From NCBI RefSeq assembly GCF_900312975.1, contig NZ_LT990039.1:1426001-1490000 (forward strand): a stretch of DNA of 64,000 nucleotides. The letters are read 5' to 3'. Both the position numbers and the translations under genes were made by a program. The notes under the pieces are model-generated. The model searched no databases. It saw only the letters and a program-made list of their open reading frames with translations, and was not told where the DNA came from. This document shows positions 9,941-19,714 of this stretch, piece by piece; the stretch's first letter is position 1, and every line of letters begins with the position of its first letter. Source of the stretch: Massilistercora timonensis (GTDB lineage Bacteria; Bacillota; Clostridia; Lachnospirales; Lachnospiraceae).

Positions 9941-11329
9941 TCAGGCCGGATTTATTTTCTTCTTTATTATATTGATGGTGTTGGCCAGAGTCTCGTCTTC
10001 CTTTATTTCAATGGCGATCTTATCCGCACCGTACTTAATGGTGGAGTGGTCTTTTCCACCCAGGATGATGCCGATACTTTTCAGAGAGGTATCGGTCATG
10101 CTGCGGATAAAGTACATGGCGATCTGTCTTGGGATGGCGATCTCCGCGTTCCTTTTATTACTCTTTAAGTCCGCCACGGATATATTGAAATGATCCGCCA
10201 CGATATCCAGGATCAGCTCCGGAGTCACTACCCGGTTATTCTTGGAAGAGATGATATCCTTTAAGGCTCTGGTAGCCAGGTTAATATCAATGGGATCCTG
10301 ATAGCTGTTCAATTTATAGAGCGCGATCAGCTTATTGAGAGATCCTTCCAGTTCCCGGATATTGGTCTTGATGTTGGTGGCGATATAATCCAGCACATCA
10401 TGAGGAATGTTGTATTTCTCCAGATGGTCCAGCTCGATCTTCTTCTGAAGGATGGCCATCCTGGTCTCATAGTTAGGCGCGGAGATATCCGCGATCAGTC
10501 CCCACTCAAACCGGGTCCGCAGTCTTGCCTCCAGAGTCTCGATATCTCTGGGCGGCTTATCACTGGAGATGATGATCTGCTTGCCGGAAGTATGTAAGTG
10601 ATTAAAGGTGTGGAAGAATTCTTCCTGGGTACTCTCCTTGCCGATAATGAACTGGATGTCGTCGATCAGAAGTACGTCGTTGTTTCTGTATTTCTCCCGG
10701 AACTTGACGATGGCAGATTCATTTCCCGAGGTCTTCCCGTTCTTCAGGGCGTCGATCAGTTCGTTGGTAAAGGTCTCGCTGGTAACGTAGAGAACCTTCT
10801 TCTTTGGATTCTTCTCCAGGATAAAGTGAGCGATGGAATGCATAAGATGGGTCTTGCCCAGTCCCACGCCTCCATAAATAAAAAGAGGGTTGTATACCTC
10901 TCCCGGAGATTCCGCCACCGCAAGGGAAGCGGCGTGAGCAAAGTTGTTGTTCCCTCCGACTACGAAGGTGTCGAAGGTGTATTTTGGATTCAATCCCGCC
11001 TTCTCCGCCAGGCTTTTGGTCCTCTTATGCTGGTTTGCCTCTGCTGCCAGACTCTGCAGTTCTGTCAGCTGGCTGCTGTCTTCGGAGATGAACCTCACTT
11101 CGTATTCCACACCTGTGATCTCAGCGATGCACACCTTCAGTGGAAGGAGATACTTTTTCTCGATGTACTCTACACTGGCGTTCATATTTACCAGGATGAA
11201 CACTGTATCGTCAATGACATCGTAGACTTTCAAAGGCTGGATCCATGTGGTAAACGATACATTGGACAGCTCGTGTTCCACTCTCAGATGTTCAATTATT
11301 TCAGGCCATTTTTCCTCTACGATATTCAT
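9941..11329 (-). CDS. dnaA: Chromosomal replication initiator DnaA
   Basis: 462 residues. Domain I is at the N-terminus (WPEIIEHLRVEHELSNVSFTTWIQPL). The AAA+ core has Walker A GGVGLGKTH and Walker B VLLIDDIQFI, with the arginine-finger region ARLRTRFEWGL. The C-terminal HTH domain carries the signature RQIAMYFIRSMTDTSLKSIG and GGKDHSTI that reads the DnaA box. It is divergent from rpmH across the origin. Confidence 0.98.
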   Translation of the reverse strand: MNIVEEKWPEIIEHLRVEHELSNVSFTTWIQPLKVYDVIDDTVFILVNMNASVEYIEKKYLLPLKVCIAEITGVEYEVRFISEDSSQLTELQSLAAEANQHKRTKSLAEKAGLNPKYTFDTFVVGGNNNFAHAASLAVAESPGEVYNPLFIYGGVGLGKTHLMHSIAHFILEKNPKKKVLYVTSETFTNELIDALKNGKTSGNESAIVKFREKYRNNDVLLIDDIQFIIGKESTQEEFFHTFNHLHTSGKQIIISSDKPPRDIETLEARLRTRFEWGLIADISAPNYETRMAILQKKIELDHLEKYNIPHDVLDYIATNIKTNIRELEGSLNKLIALYKLNSYQDPIDINLATRALKDIISSKNNRVVTPELILDIVADHFNISVADLKSNKRNAEIAIPRQIAMYFIRSMTDTSLKSIGIILGGKDHSTIKYGADKIAIEIKEDETLANTINIIKKKINPA

Positions 11330-11554
11330 TGCGGTATACTCCTAATCTTAAAACTTACTCTTATCTATTCTACATCAATTTATAGATTTAGGCAATCTTT
11401 AATACCTGTGGATAAAGTTATCAAAATGGAAAAAAGGCTTGTTCATTAAAAAGAAGAATGAAAAATTTTTCTTATTCACATATTATCCACCTGAATTAAA
11501 ATAATTTTCCACATTTTGTGGATAACTAAAAACAGGCAAAAATCAAGAAATTGC
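11330..11554. other. oriC: Replication origin oriC
   Basis: AT-rich spacer between divergent dnaA and rpmH. DnaA boxes: TGTGGATAA at 11407-11415 and 11517-11525 (perfect), TTATTCACA at 11472-11480, TTATCCACC at 11483-11491, TTTTCCACA at 11505-11513. The dense group at 11472-11525 lies next to an A/T-rich tract, the probable unwinding element. Location and box content match Firmicute origins. Confidence 0.85.
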
Positions 11555-11583
11555 TTGACGTACAGGCATTTATTTAATATAAT
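11555..11583 (+). promoter_or_regulatory. rpmH promoter
   Basis: TTGACG (11555-11560), 17-bp spacer, TATAAT (11578-11583), about 40 bp upstream of the rpmH start. Confidence 0.75.
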
Positions 11584-11623
11584 CTAGAATGATGTCTTTA
11601 GGAAAAACAGGAGGTGGATATCA

Positions 11624-11758
11624 ATGAAAATGACATTCCAGCCAAAAAACAGACAGAGATCTAAAGTTCATGGTTTTAGACAGAGAATGAGCACAGCAGG
11701 TGGAAGAAAAGTACTTGCGAGCAGAAGAGCAAAAGGAAGAAAGAAATTATCAGCTTAG
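11624..11758 (+). CDS. rpmH: 50S ribosomal protein L34
   Basis: A 44-residue very basic protein. It shows the invariant L34 pattern [20 protein letters not shown] followed by [28 protein letters not shown] precedes the ATG. It opens the plus-strand operon running from the origin and is separated from rnpA by a small terminator-like hairpin. Confidence 0.97.
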   Translation: MKMTFQPKNRQRSKVHGFRQRMSTAGGRKVLASRRAKGRKKLSA

Positions 11759-11781
11759 GCCGCATATATGTGGCCTTTTCT
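11758..11781 (+). terminator. Attenuating hairpin between rpmH and rnpA
   Basis: GGCCGCAT / ATGTGGCC arms (11758-11775, one G-U pair, very small loop) followed by TTTTCTTCT. It starts on the last base of the rpmH stop codon and would lower rnpA expression relative to rpmH. Confidence 0.6.
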
Positions 11782-11809
11782 TCTCTCAAAATCAGGAGAA
11801 ATCAAGGGT

Positions 11810-12145
11810 ATGGAATATTCCGGATCATTAAAGAAAAACAGAGATTTTCAGACTGTATATAAAATAGGAAGATCATACGCGAATAAATATCTGGTCATGT
11901 ATGTAACTGAGAATCATACAGACCGGAACCGATTGGGAATATCCGTGAGTAAGAAAGTAGGGAACAGTATCGTCAGGCACCGCCTGACCAGACTGTTAAG
12001 AGAGAGCTATCGACTGCAAGAAGACCGGTTCCAGCGTGGATTGGATATTGTGGTGATCGCAAGAGCAGGCGCAAAGGGAAGAACATATCAGGAGATCGAA
12101 AGTGCGCTGATCCATCTGGCGGGTCTTCATAAGATCATAGATTAG
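11810..12145 (+). CDS. rnpA: Ribonuclease P protein component
   Basis: Protein subunit of RNase P, 111 residues, which helps the catalytic RNA mature tRNA 5' ends. The diagnostic motif is [27 protein letters not shown] with the RNR-like basic helix. I chose the ATG at 11810 ([14 protein letters not shown]), preceded by AGGAG; an ATG at 11768 sits inside the attenuator hairpin and adds non-family residues. Confidence 0.96.
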   Translation: MEYSGSLKKNRDFQTVYKIGRSYANKYLVMYVTENHTDRNRLGISVSKKVGNSIVRHRLTRLLRESYRLQEDRFQRGLDIVVIARAGAKGRTYQEIESALIHLAGLHKIID

Positions 12146-12155
12146 AGGTGGCACT

Positions 12156-12368
12156 GTGAAGAAGATCATGCTTGCATGTATCCGTTTTTATAGGAAATAT
12201 TTGTCAGCTCTTAAGGGTTACTCTACCTGTAAGTTTTATCCGACCTGCTCTCAGTATGCCCTGGAGGCGATTGAGAAGTACGGGGCTCTCAAGGGAGGGT
12301 TGATGGCGGCGTGGAGGATCTTGCGCTGCAATCCATTTTCAAAAGGTGGGTATGACCCGGTTCCTTAA
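12156..12368 (+). CDS. yidD: Membrane protein insertion efficiency factor YidD
   Basis: A 70-residue YidD protein with the family hallmarks [35 protein letters not shown] and [14 protein letters not shown]. It starts at a GTG with AGAGGTGG upstream and sits between rnpA and yidC, its normal place. Members are amphipathic, membrane-associated helpers of YidC/SecYEG insertion. Confidence 0.95.
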   Translation: MKKIMLACIRFYRKYLSALKGYSTCKFYPTCSQYALEAIEKYGALKGGLMAAWRILRCNPFSKGGYDPVP

Positions 12369-12400
12369 TGGAAATATAGTTACAATGGAGGAAGAAAAGA

Positions 12401-13468
12401 ATGACTGGAAGTTTACTGACTGCAGCCAACTGGCCGATCATCGGACAGATCTGTACGCTGCTTGGTAAAGTAATGAACGCGATCTATATGATGCTGGACA
12501 ATATCCTGACTACAGATCAGGGTCTTGTGGGACTGTCCATCATCATCTATACGATCCTGGTGTATACCTGTATGATGCCGCTTACCATCAAACAGCAGAG
12601 GACATCTAAGATGACCTCTGTGATGAATCCGGAGATCCAGGCGATCCAGAAGAAATACAGAAATAAAAGAGATCAGGCTTCCATGCTGAAGCAGCAGGAA
12701 GAGATGCAGCAGGTTTATGACAAGTACGGCACATCCATGATGAGTGGATGTCTGCCTCTTCTGATCCAGATGCCGCTTCTTTTTGCTCTTTATCCGGTTA
12801 TTTATGATATCCAGGATTATATCCCGGCGCTGGAAGGAGCTCCGGCTGCGGTCAATCAGTTTCTGACCATTCCGGATCTTACCATCTCTCCCTGGACCAT
12901 GATTCGTCACAGTGGGGATTACGGATTTCCGGCCGCGGTGATCATTGTAACGGCCATCCTGCTCCCGGTACTTTCCGCTCTCACACAGTTTGGAAGTATC
13001 AAGCTGAGCCAGGCTATCTCCGGAACGGTGATCGACAAGGACAATCCCATGGCGGGAACCATGAGGACCATGAACGTGACCATGCCGCTGTTCTCTTTAT
13101 ATATCGTATTTACCCTGCCTACCGGTATCGGTATCTACTGGATCGTCAGCGCGGTGGTAAGATGTATCCAGCAGATCTTCATCAACAAACATCTGTCCAA
13201 GATGTCTGTGGACGAGCTGATTGAGAAAAATAAAGAGAAGGCAGAGAAGAAGCAGAAAAAACGTGGAGAGAGGGCAGAGAGGATCAACGCCATGGCTCAG
13301 ACCAATACTAAGAGTCTCAGCGCTTCCGCAAGGAAACAGGCTTCTTCCATGAGCGAGAAGGAAAGAGAAGAAAAAGTAGCTAAAGCAAAAGCAAGCGCAG
13401 ATCAGGCAAAAGCCGGAAGCCTTGCAGCAAAGGCGAACATGGTAAAGAAATTTAATGAAAATAAATAA
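12401..13468 (+). CDS. yidC: Membrane protein insertase YidC/Oxa1/SpoIIIJ
   Basis: 355 residues. It has five or so membrane segments (GLVGLSIIIYTILVYTCMMPL; CLPLLIQMPLLFALYPVI; AVIIVTAILLPVLSAL; MPLFSLYIVFTLPTGIGIYWIVSAV). The conserved positive residue of the hydrophilic groove is probably the Arg in KQQRTSKM. A cytoplasmic coiled-coil hairpin (IQAIQKKYRNKRDQ) and a long basic Ala/Lys tail that may touch the ribosome are also present. It is followed by jag with a 19-base gap. Confidence 0.96.
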   Translation: MTGSLLTAANWPIIGQICTLLGKVMNAIYMMLDNILTTDQGLVGLSIIIYTILVYTCMMPLTIKQQRTSKMTSVMNPEIQAIQKKYRNKRDQASMLKQQEEMQQVYDKYGTSMMSGCLPLLIQMPLLFALYPVIYDIQDYIPALEGAPAAVNQFLTIPDLTISPWTMIRHSGDYGFPAAVIIVTAILLPVLSALTQFGSIKLSQAISGTVIDKDNPMAGTMRTMNVTMPLFSLYIVFTLPTGIGIYWIVSAVVRCIQQIFINKHLSKMSVDELIEKNKEKAEKKQKKRGERAERINAMAQTNTKSLSASARKQASSMSEKEREEKVAKAKASADQAKAGSLAAKANMVKKFNENK

Positions 13469-13487
13469 ACAAAAGGGGGCTTTTGTC

Positions 13488-14336
13488 ATGGATGAATATA
13501 TTACCGTATCAGCAAAGACATTAGACGACGCGATCACAGACGCGTTGGTTGAGCTTGGTGTTACCAGCGACCAGCTGGATTATATCGTAATTGAAAAAGG
13601 AAGCGCCGGATTCCTTGGGATCGGTATGAAGCAGGCAGTGATCAAAGCCCGCAGAAAACAAGAAGAGCCTGTTGAAGCTGCAGAGCCGGAAGCTGTAGCA
13701 GAAGAACCTGTAAAAGAAGAATCTGTAAAAGAAGAGCCGGCAAAGGAAGAGAAACGGGACAACAGGAAGAAGAAAAATAGAAAATCTTCTCATCATAAAG
13801 ACCATAGGGAGCAGGAAGAGCACAGAGAAGCTGCTCCTGCAAAGGAAAAGAAAGAAGTTGAACTTGCCCCGGTAGAGGAAGTTACCATGGAGACCTGCAG
13901 AAAGTTCGTCCAGGACGTTCTGGAAGCCATGCATATGAAAGACGTTCAGGTAACTGCCAGCATAGATGAGGAAGGCGCCCTTGCCATCAACATGGATGGA
14001 AAGGATATGGGCATCCTGATCGGAAAGCGTGGACAGACTCTGGATTCCCTTCAGTATCTTACCAACCGGGTAGCCAACAAGATGCAGAGCGGCTACGTAA
14101 GAGTGAAGCTGGATACTGAGGATTATAGGAGAAGAAGGAAAGAGACGCTTGAGAACCTGGCCAAGAACATTGCCAGCAAGGTAAAACGGACCAGAAGGAC
14201 TGTTGCTCTGGAGCCTATGAATCCTTATGAGAGACGGATCATCCACTCCGCTCTCCAGGCAGATCCTGCGGTAACCACCCACAGTGAAGGAGAAGAACCC
14301 TATAGAAGAGTGGTTGTAACCCTGGTAAGAAAATAA
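13488..14336 (+). CDS. jag: RNA-binding protein Jag/KhpB (Jag-N, KH, R3H)
   Basis: 282 residues with an N-terminal Jag-N domain (MDEYITVSAKTLDDAITDAL, LGIGMKQAVI), a low-complexity acidic/basic linker of E-E-P-V-K repeats at about residues 60-130, a KH domain (MDGKDMGILIGKRGQTLDSL) and a C-terminal R3H motif (NPYERRIIHSAL). The start at 13488 has AGGGGG; an in-frame ATG at 13455 overlaps yidC. It pairs with yidC as in other Firmicutes, and KhpB proteins bind RNA in cell-elongation control. Confidence 0.94.
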   Translation: MDEYITVSAKTLDDAITDALVELGVTSDQLDYIVIEKGSAGFLGIGMKQAVIKARRKQEEPVEAAEPEAVAEEPVKEESVKEEPAKEEKRDNRKKKNRKSSHHKDHREQEEHREAAPAKEKKEVELAPVEEVTMETCRKFVQDVLEAMHMKDVQVTASIDEEGALAINMDGKDMGILIGKRGQTLDSLQYLTNRVANKMQSGYVRVKLDTEDYRRRRKETLENLAKNIASKVKRTRRTVALEPMNPYERRIIHSALQADPAVTTHSEGEEPYRRVVVTLVRK

Positions 14337-14349
14337 AAGTACATAAAAG

Positions 14350-14382
14350 ACGGGAACCGGCGAGCATCTGGTTCCCGTTTTT
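14350..14382 (+). terminator. Intrinsic terminator after jag
   Basis: Nine-bp arms ACGGGAACC / GGTTCCCGT (14350-14358, 14370-14378) with a five-base T run. Confidence 0.9.
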
Positions 14383-14390
14383 GATTAACA

Positions 14391-14419
14391 TTTACAATCA
14401 GATATAAAAAACGTATAAT
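14391..14419 (+). promoter_or_regulatory. mnmE-mnmG-rsmG promoter
   Basis: TTTACA (14391-14396), 17-bp spacer, TATAAT (14414-14419), immediately after the jag terminator. Confidence 0.75.
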
Positions 14420-14456
14420 AAGAACATTGAGAGAAACCACACAAGGAGGACTCCCC

Positions 14457-15881
14457 ATGAATGATCCATATTCCGGCACCATCGCCGCGATCTCCACAGG
14501 GATGAGTAATTCTGGGATCGGCATTGTCAGGATGACAGGGCCGGATTCCTTTGCCATTATTGATAAAGTATATCGGGGCGCCAGGGAGAAGAAACTTTCT
14601 TCCCAGGACAGTCATACCATCCATTACGGATATATCTGTGATCAGGGGGAAGTGATCGACCAGGTTCTGGTGATGCTTATGCGGGGGCCTCATACCTATA
14701 CCGGGGAAGATACGGTGGAGGTAAACTGCCATGGTGGCGTCTATGTGGTAAAGCGGGTTCTGGAGACCATCCTTGCAGCCGGCGCAAGACCGGCCCAGCC
14801 TGGTGAGTTTACCAAACGGGCATTCCTTAACGGAAAGCTGGATCTCTCTCAGGCAGAGGCGGTGGGTGATCTGATCGCCTCCCAGAATGAATATGCCCGC
14901 CAGAGTTCTGTCAGCCAGTTAAGAGGAAGTGTAAAGAAAAAGATAAGTGAAATTAGAAATAAAATAATTTACCAAACAGCATTTATTGAGTCTGCCCTGG
15001 ACGATCCGGAGCATATCAGCGTGGATCATTACGGAGAAGAACTTCTTCCTATTATAGACGAGCTCTCCGGAGAGATCCGTCATCTTCTCTCCACCTGCCA
15101 GGACGGCAGGATCATAAAGGAAGGGATCCAGACAGTGATCCTTGGGAAGCCTAATGTAGGGAAATCTTCTCTTCTCAACGTGCTTACCGGTCAGGAGCGG
15201 GCGATCGTGACGGATATCGCAGGGACCACCCGGGATATCCTGGAGGAGCATATCAACCTGGGAGGGATTTCTCTCAACGTGCTGGACACCGCCGGGATCC
15301 GCAAGACAGAGGACGTGGTGGAGAAGATTGGCGTAGACAAGGCAAGGGAGTACGCTTCCAAAGCCGATCTCATTATCGCGGTGATCGACGCTTCCACTCC
15401 GCTGGATGAAAATGATCTGGAGATCCTTGAGATGACCTGTGACAAGCCCTCGGTGATCCTTCTCAACAAGTCGGATCTGGAGATGGTAGTCACTGAGAAA
15501 GATGTGGAAAATGCTATTTCTGAATCAAATCTTGCAGGAAATAAAAATGTTTCTACATCGAAAACCCCAGTAATAGAGATATCTGCAAAGAAATTACTGG
15601 GAATCGACGAATTTGAATCTATAATTAAAGATCTGTTTTTTGCAAGAAAACTTTCATTTAATGATGAGATCTATATTACCAGCCTTCGTCAGAAGACGGC
15701 GCTGGAAGACGCTTATCACTCTCTTCTGAAAGTAAAAGAAAGTATTGAGAACGGGATGCCGGAAGATTTCTACTCCATTGATCTGATGGCAGCTTATGAA
15801 TCCCTGGGAAGCATTACGGGAGAAACGGCAGGTGAGGATTTAGTCAATGAAATATTCAGCAAATTCTGTATGGGAAAATAA
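14457..15881 (+). CDS. mnmE: tRNA modification GTPase MnmE
   Basis: 474 residues. MnmE and MnmG build the cmnm5 group on wobble U34. The N-terminal folate-binding domain begins [14 protein letters not shown], and the inserted G domain has G1 [10 protein letters not shown]3 DTAGIR and G4 NKSD. The C-terminus ends FCMGK, keeping the family Cys. The ATG at 14457 has AAGGAGG; the frame extends upstream to 14427 without ribosome site. It overlaps mnmG by 35 bases. Confidence 0.97.
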   Translation: MNDPYSGTIAAISTGMSNSGIGIVRMTGPDSFAIIDKVYRGAREKKLSSQDSHTIHYGYICDQGEVIDQVLVMLMRGPHTYTGEDTVEVNCHGGVYVVKRVLETILAAGARPAQPGEFTKRAFLNGKLDLSQAEAVGDLIASQNEYARQSSVSQLRGSVKKKISEIRNKIIYQTAFIESALDDPEHISVDHYGEELLPIIDELSGEIRHLLSTCQDGRIIKEGIQTVILGKPNVGKSSLLNVLTGQERAIVTDIAGTTRDILEEHINLGGISLNVLDTAGIRKTEDVVEKIGVDKAREYASKADLIIAVIDASTPLDENDLEILEMTCDKPSVILLNKSDLEMVVTEKDVENAISESNLAGNKNVSTSKTPVIEISAKKLLGIDEFESIIKDLFFARKLSFNDEIYITSLRQKTALEDAYHSLLKVKESIENGMPEDFYSIDLMAAYESLGSITGETAGEDLVNEIFSKFCMGK

Positions 15882-17766
15882 AGACCACTATGACGTGGCG
15901 GTGATCGGTGCCGGCCATGCAGGCTGCGAGGCTGCGCTGGCCTGTGCCAGGATGGGATTCAAGACCATCGTGTTCACTGTGAGCGTAGACAGCATCGCCC
16001 TTATGCCCTGCAATCCCAATATCGGAGGGAGTTCCAAGGGCCATCTGGTGCGTGAGGTGGACGCTCTGGGAGGCGAGATGGGGAAGGTGATCGACCGGAC
16101 CTTCATCCAGTCCAAGATGCTGAACCGTTCCAAAGGGCCGGCGGTCCATTCTCTGCGGGCTCAGGCGGACAAGAACCGCTACAGCGCGGCTATGCGCCAG
16201 GTACTGGAGGATCAGGAGAACCTGGAGATTAAGCAGGCGGAAGTAGTAAAGATCCTGACGGAAGACGATCAGGTTACAGGTGTGCAGATCTATTCCGGCA
16301 TGGTGATCCCCTGCCGGGCCGTGATCCTGTGTACCGGCACCTATCTCCGGGCCCGGTGTGTCTACGGGGATGTGAGTATGAACACAGGGCCAAATGGACT
16401 CCAGGCAGCCAATCATCTGACAGAATGCCTGAAGGATCTGGGGATCCAGATGTACCGCTTCAAGACCGGGACGCCGGCCAGGATCGACCGGAATTCCGTG
16501 GATTTCTCCAGGATGGAGGAGCAGTTTGGCGATGAGCGGGTAGTGCCCTTTTCCTTCACCACAGATCCGGAGGATGTGCAGATCGACCAGGTTTCCTGCT
16601 GGCTTACCTATACCAATGAGAAGACCCACGAGATCATCCGGGCCAATCTGGACCGCTCTCCTCTCTTCTCCGGTATGATCGAGGGAACGGGGCCAAGATA
16701 CTGCCCTTCCATTGAAGATAAAGTGGTGAAATTTGCGGATAAGAACCGGCATCAGGTGTTTATCGAGCCGGAAGGCCTTACTACTAACGAAATGTATATC
16801 GGCGGCATGTCCAGTTCTCTTCCCGAGGACGTCCAGTACGCCATGTACCGGACGGTTCCGGGGCTTGAGCATGTGAAGATCGTGCGGAACGCCTATGCCA
16901 TTGAATACGACTGTATCGATGCCAGGCAGCTTACTCCATCCCTGGAATTCCGCAAGATCAAAGGACTTTTCAGCGGCGGTCAGTTCAACGGAAGCTCCGG
17001 ATATGAGGAAGCGGCGGCTCAGGGCCTGGTGGCAGGGATCAACGCGGCAAGGAAGCTTCAGGGAAAGGAACCTCTGATCATCGACCGCTCCGAGGGTTAT
17101 ATCGGCGTGCTGATCGACGATCTGGTGACAAAGGAAAGCCATGAACCATACCGGATGATGACTTCCCGGGCGGAATACCGGCTGCTTCTGCGCCAGGATA
17201 ACGCAGATCAGCGGCTGACAGAGAAAGGCTATCAGGTGGGCCTGATCAGTCAGGAGCGATATGACCGGTTACTGAAGAAAGAACAATATATTGCCGACGA
17301 GATCAAGCGGCTGAATCATACCAATATCGGCACCGGTTCTTCTGTCAATCAGCTTCTGGAGCAGCATGGCAGCACGCTCTTATCCTCCGGGACTACCCTG
17401 GCGGAGCTGATCCGCAGGCCGGAACTCTCCTATGAGATTCTGGCCCCGGTGGATGAAGGACGGCCCCAATTTCCGGCGGATCTTGCAGAAGAGATCATGG
17501 AACAGATCAACATATCCATCAAGTACGAGGGGTATATCCGACGCCAGGAGAAGCAGGTGGAACAGTTTCGGAAGCTGGAGAAGAAGCGGATCCCGGAAGA
17601 TATTGATTACGACCAGGTGAAAAGCCTGCGTATCGAGGCGGTTCAGAAGCTGAAGGAATACCGTCCGGTGTCTATCGGACAGGCGTCCAGGATCTCTGGA
17701 GTTTCCCCAGCAGATATATCGGTATTGTTAATATACCTGGGAGGGGTATATGGAAAGGACAGATAA
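15847..17766 (+). CDS. mnmG: tRNA uridine-5-carboxymethylaminomethyl modification enzyme MnmG
   Basis: 639 residues. FAD-binding partner of MnmE: the dinucleotide-binding motif is [14 protein letters not shown], followed by the family signature [21 protein letters not shown] split over two segments, and [14 protein letters not shown] near the FAD site. The ATG at 15847 lies inside mnmE and has GGTGAGGA upstream, so translation is coupled. Length matches the family. Confidence 0.97.
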   Translation: MKYSANSVWENKDHYDVAVIGAGHAGCEAALACARMGFKTIVFTVSVDSIALMPCNPNIGGSSKGHLVREVDALGGEMGKVIDRTFIQSKMLNRSKGPAVHSLRAQADKNRYSAAMRQVLEDQENLEIKQAEVVKILTEDDQVTGVQIYSGMVIPCRAVILCTGTYLRARCVYGDVSMNTGPNGLQAANHLTECLKDLGIQMYRFKTGTPARIDRNSVDFSRMEEQFGDERVVPFSFTTDPEDVQIDQVSCWLTYTNEKTHEIIRANLDRSPLFSGMIEGTGPRYCPSIEDKVVKFADKNRHQVFIEPEGLTTNEMYIGGMSSSLPEDVQYAMYRTVPGLEHVKIVRNAYAIEYDCIDARQLTPSLEFRKIKGLFSGGQFNGSSGYEEAAAQGLVAGINAARKLQGKEPLIIDRSEGYIGVLIDDLVTKESHEPYRMMTSRAEYRLLLRQDNADQRLTEKGYQVGLISQERYDRLLKKEQYIADEIKRLNHTNIGTGSSVNQLLEQHGSTLLSSGTTLAELIRRPELSYEILAPVDEGRPQFPADLAEEIMEQINISIKYEGYIRRQEKQVEQFRKLEKKRIPEDIDYDQVKSLRIEAVQKLKEYRPVSIGQASRISGVSPADISVLLIYLGGVYGKDR

Positions 17767-18490
17767 CGTGACAGAGAACAGAATCCAGTTATTAAGGGAA
17801 GGGCTTTCTTCCTTCCCCGTGAAACCAACAGACAGACAGCTGCAGCAGTTTCTGGACTATTATGATATTCTTACAGAGTGGAACCAGGTGATGAATCTGA
17901 CGGCTATCACAGACTATGAAGAAGTGGTGGCAAAGCATTTCGTAGACAGTATTTCCCTTATCCAGGTTACAGACTTGAATCGGGAGATGAAAGTGATAGA
18001 TATCGGAACAGGAGCAGGATTCCCCGGGATCCCGCTGAAGATCCTGTTCCCGGAATTGAAGATCACTCTTCTGGATTCTCTGAATAAACGGATCCGGTTC
18101 CTGAATGAAGTGATCGGTAAGCTGGAATTGACGGATGTGGAAGCTATCCATGGGCGGGCGGAAGATTTCGCTAGGCAGAAGGAATACCGGGAGCAGTTTG
18201 ATCTGTGTGTGTCCAGAGCGGTGGCCAACCTCTCTACTCTCTCTGAGTACTGCCTTCCTTACGTAAAGAAGGGAGGATACTTTATCTCCTATAAGTCCGG
18301 GGATATTGAAGAGGAAGTAAAGGCGTCCGGGAAGGCTCTTGGCATTCTGGGAGGAGAACTGGAAGATGTGATAAAATTTTCTCTTCCTGGCACGGATATT
18401 GGCAGAGCTTTTGTGAAGATCAGAAAGATAAAAGATACAGGTAAGAAATATCCAAGGAAAGCCGGGCTTCCGGCAAAAGAGCCATTGTAG
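17750..18490 (+). CDS. rsmG: 16S rRNA m7G527 methyltransferase RsmG
   Basis: 246 residues. SAM-binding Rossmann motif [15 protein letters not shown], then [15 protein letters not shown] and [13 protein letters not shown], all typical of RsmG (GidB). It overlaps mnmG by 17 bases with GGGAGGGG as ribosome site. The stop codon lies in the terminator hairpin. In other bacteria loss of this modification gives low-level streptomycin resistance. Confidence 0.96.
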   Translation: MERTDNVTENRIQLLREGLSSFPVKPTDRQLQQFLDYYDILTEWNQVMNLTAITDYEEVVAKHFVDSISLIQVTDLNREMKVIDIGTGAGFPGIPLKILFPELKITLLDSLNKRIRFLNEVIGKLELTDVEAIHGRAEDFARQKEYREQFDLCVSRAVANLSTLSEYCLPYVKKGGYFISYKSGDIEEEVKASGKALGILGGELEDVIKFSLPGTDIGRAFVKIRKIKDTGKKYPRKAGLPAKEPL

Positions 18491-18515
18491 ACGGATCTGC
18501 AATGGCTCTTCTTCT
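18478..18515. terminator. Terminator between convergent rsmG and hydrolase genes
   Basis: Ten-bp arms AGAGCCATTG / CAATGGCTCT (18478-18487, 18500-18509) with TCTTCTT following on the plus strand. It overlaps the rsmG stop codon and may also serve the minus-strand gene ending at 18521. Confidence 0.8.
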
Positions 18516-18520
18516 TATCA

Positions 18521-19474
18521 CTATTTTGAAAATAAGATCTGTACCTGCTCCAGGAATTTTTCCGGGGATTCCATCTGAGGAAGATACCTGGTCTCTCCTA
18601 TGGAAGCGATCTCCACGGAAGGAAGAATGGACCGGTACTCTTCTGCTGCTTCCTGATAGGAAGGATCTTCCCCGTGAATGATGTAGATACTGTTGTTGAT
18701 GGAACTCAGACAATGCTTAAGATTCACTGTGGTGTAATGTCCCATCTGGCTGGACAGAAGATATTTGCTTATTGCCCCGCCGGAATGAGAGGCTTCATAG
18801 TAAGTCTTGATCATCTCTGAAGTTACATTCTCCGGATGGAAGAAATATTCCTTCCGGAACAGAGATTCAATATGGTCTTCCTTTACCAGCATATTGTAGA
18901 GGAAAGTTCCAAATACAGGAGTATTGATCATCCAGGTCAGAGTCTTACTTCTCTTTCCAGGGATCCGTCCCAGTTCTTTTATGTTTTTCGGGTTCACGAA
19001 GATCATCTCATCGATAAGAGAGGGATCTGTCTGGCATGCGCCCACCACGAAGGAACAGGATTCCCCGGTGGCGATAATGCTGCTCTTCTCTCCGATCACA
19101 TGCTTGATAAAGTCCTGAACCAGCTGAACAAACATATAATTGGTGTAGGTAATGTTAAGCTTGTCTGAACATCCGCATCCGGGAAGATCGATCACATATA
19201 CCGTATTGGTTTTGGAAAGTTCCTTTACGATCTTGTTCCATTCATAACCGGAACTGCATACAGACAGGTCATGGATCAGAAGCAGCGGCGCTCCATCGCC
19301 CTGTTTTGTATAATAAACCTTTCCAAATTTCCAGTCATACCAGGTTCCGGGTGGATTTCCAAGAAGATCTCCGACGGTGGCGGACAGGAAGATAAATTTA
19401 TTTATCAGGTGTATAGTTACGGTGCCAAGTGCAGCCAGGGATGCTCCGGCAGCCAGTTTCTTTTTCCAACTCAT
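18521..19474 (-). CDS. Alpha/beta hydrolase-fold protein, membrane-anchored, degenerate triad
   Basis: 317 residues. A hydrophobic N-terminus (LAAGASLAALGTVTIHLINKFIFL) suggests an anchor, followed by an alpha/beta hydrolase domain: oxyanion region LLLIHDLSV, nucleophile elbow ATGESCSF (Ser139), acid position in IIHGEDPSY. The site that normally holds the catalytic His (usually GH.P..E.P) reads TRYLPQMESPE with no His. It may be a non-catalytic or altered enzyme. It is convergent with rsmG and divergent from the parS-parA region. Confidence 0.8.
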   Translation of the reverse strand: MSWKKKLAAGASLAALGTVTIHLINKFIFLSATVGDLLGNPPGTWYDWKFGKVYYTKQGDGAPLLLIHDLSVCSSGYEWNKIVKELSKTNTVYVIDLPGCGCSDKLNITYTNYMFVQLVQDFIKHVIGEKSSIIATGESCSFVVGACQTDPSLIDEMIFVNPKNIKELGRIPGKRSKTLTWMINTPVFGTFLYNMLVKEDHIESLFRKEYFFHPENVTSEMIKTYYEASHSGGAISKYLLSSQMGHYTTVNLKHCLSSINNSIYIIHGEDPSYQEAAEEYRSILPSVEIASIGETRYLPQMESPEKFLEQVQILFSK

Positions 19475-19547
19475 AGATTTTCACACCTTTCTTTTTGATA
19501 ATAAAATCCTTGAAAACATTATACTACAGGACGGCCGTTATATCAAA

Positions 19548-19563
19548 TGTTTCACGTGAAACA
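19548..19563. promoter_or_regulatory. parS site 1
   Basis: Perfect 16-bp parS palindrome TGTTTCACGTGAAACA, embedded in a larger 36-bp perfect palindrome (19538-19573). Nucleates ParB loading near the origin. Confidence 0.97.
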
Positions 19564-19595
19564 TTTGATATAATAAAAAAGCATAAAAGGAGGAA

Positions 19596-19611
19596 TGTTT
19601 CACGTGAAACA
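19596..19611. promoter_or_regulatory. parS site 2
   Basis: Second perfect TGTTTCACGTGAAACA, 48 bp after site 1. Confidence 0.97.
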
Positions 19612-19634
19612 TTTAGTACAAACAGAAAAAAATA

Positions 19635-19650
19635 TGTTTCACGTGAAACA
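19635..19650. promoter_or_regulatory. parS site 3
   Basis: Third perfect TGTTTCACGTGAAACA, 39 bp after site 2 and 65 bp upstream of parA. Confidence 0.97.
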
Positions 19651-19714
19651 TTTAGTAGATAAGAAAATGAAAAAGTGTTATACTGGGCTTAAGTCAAAAG
19701 AAAGGTGATAAAAT

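Noticed and set aside
15856-17142. 428-residue minus-strand ORF opposite mnmG
   Set aside because: Shadow frame of the conserved mnmG gene; no ribosome site or family match.
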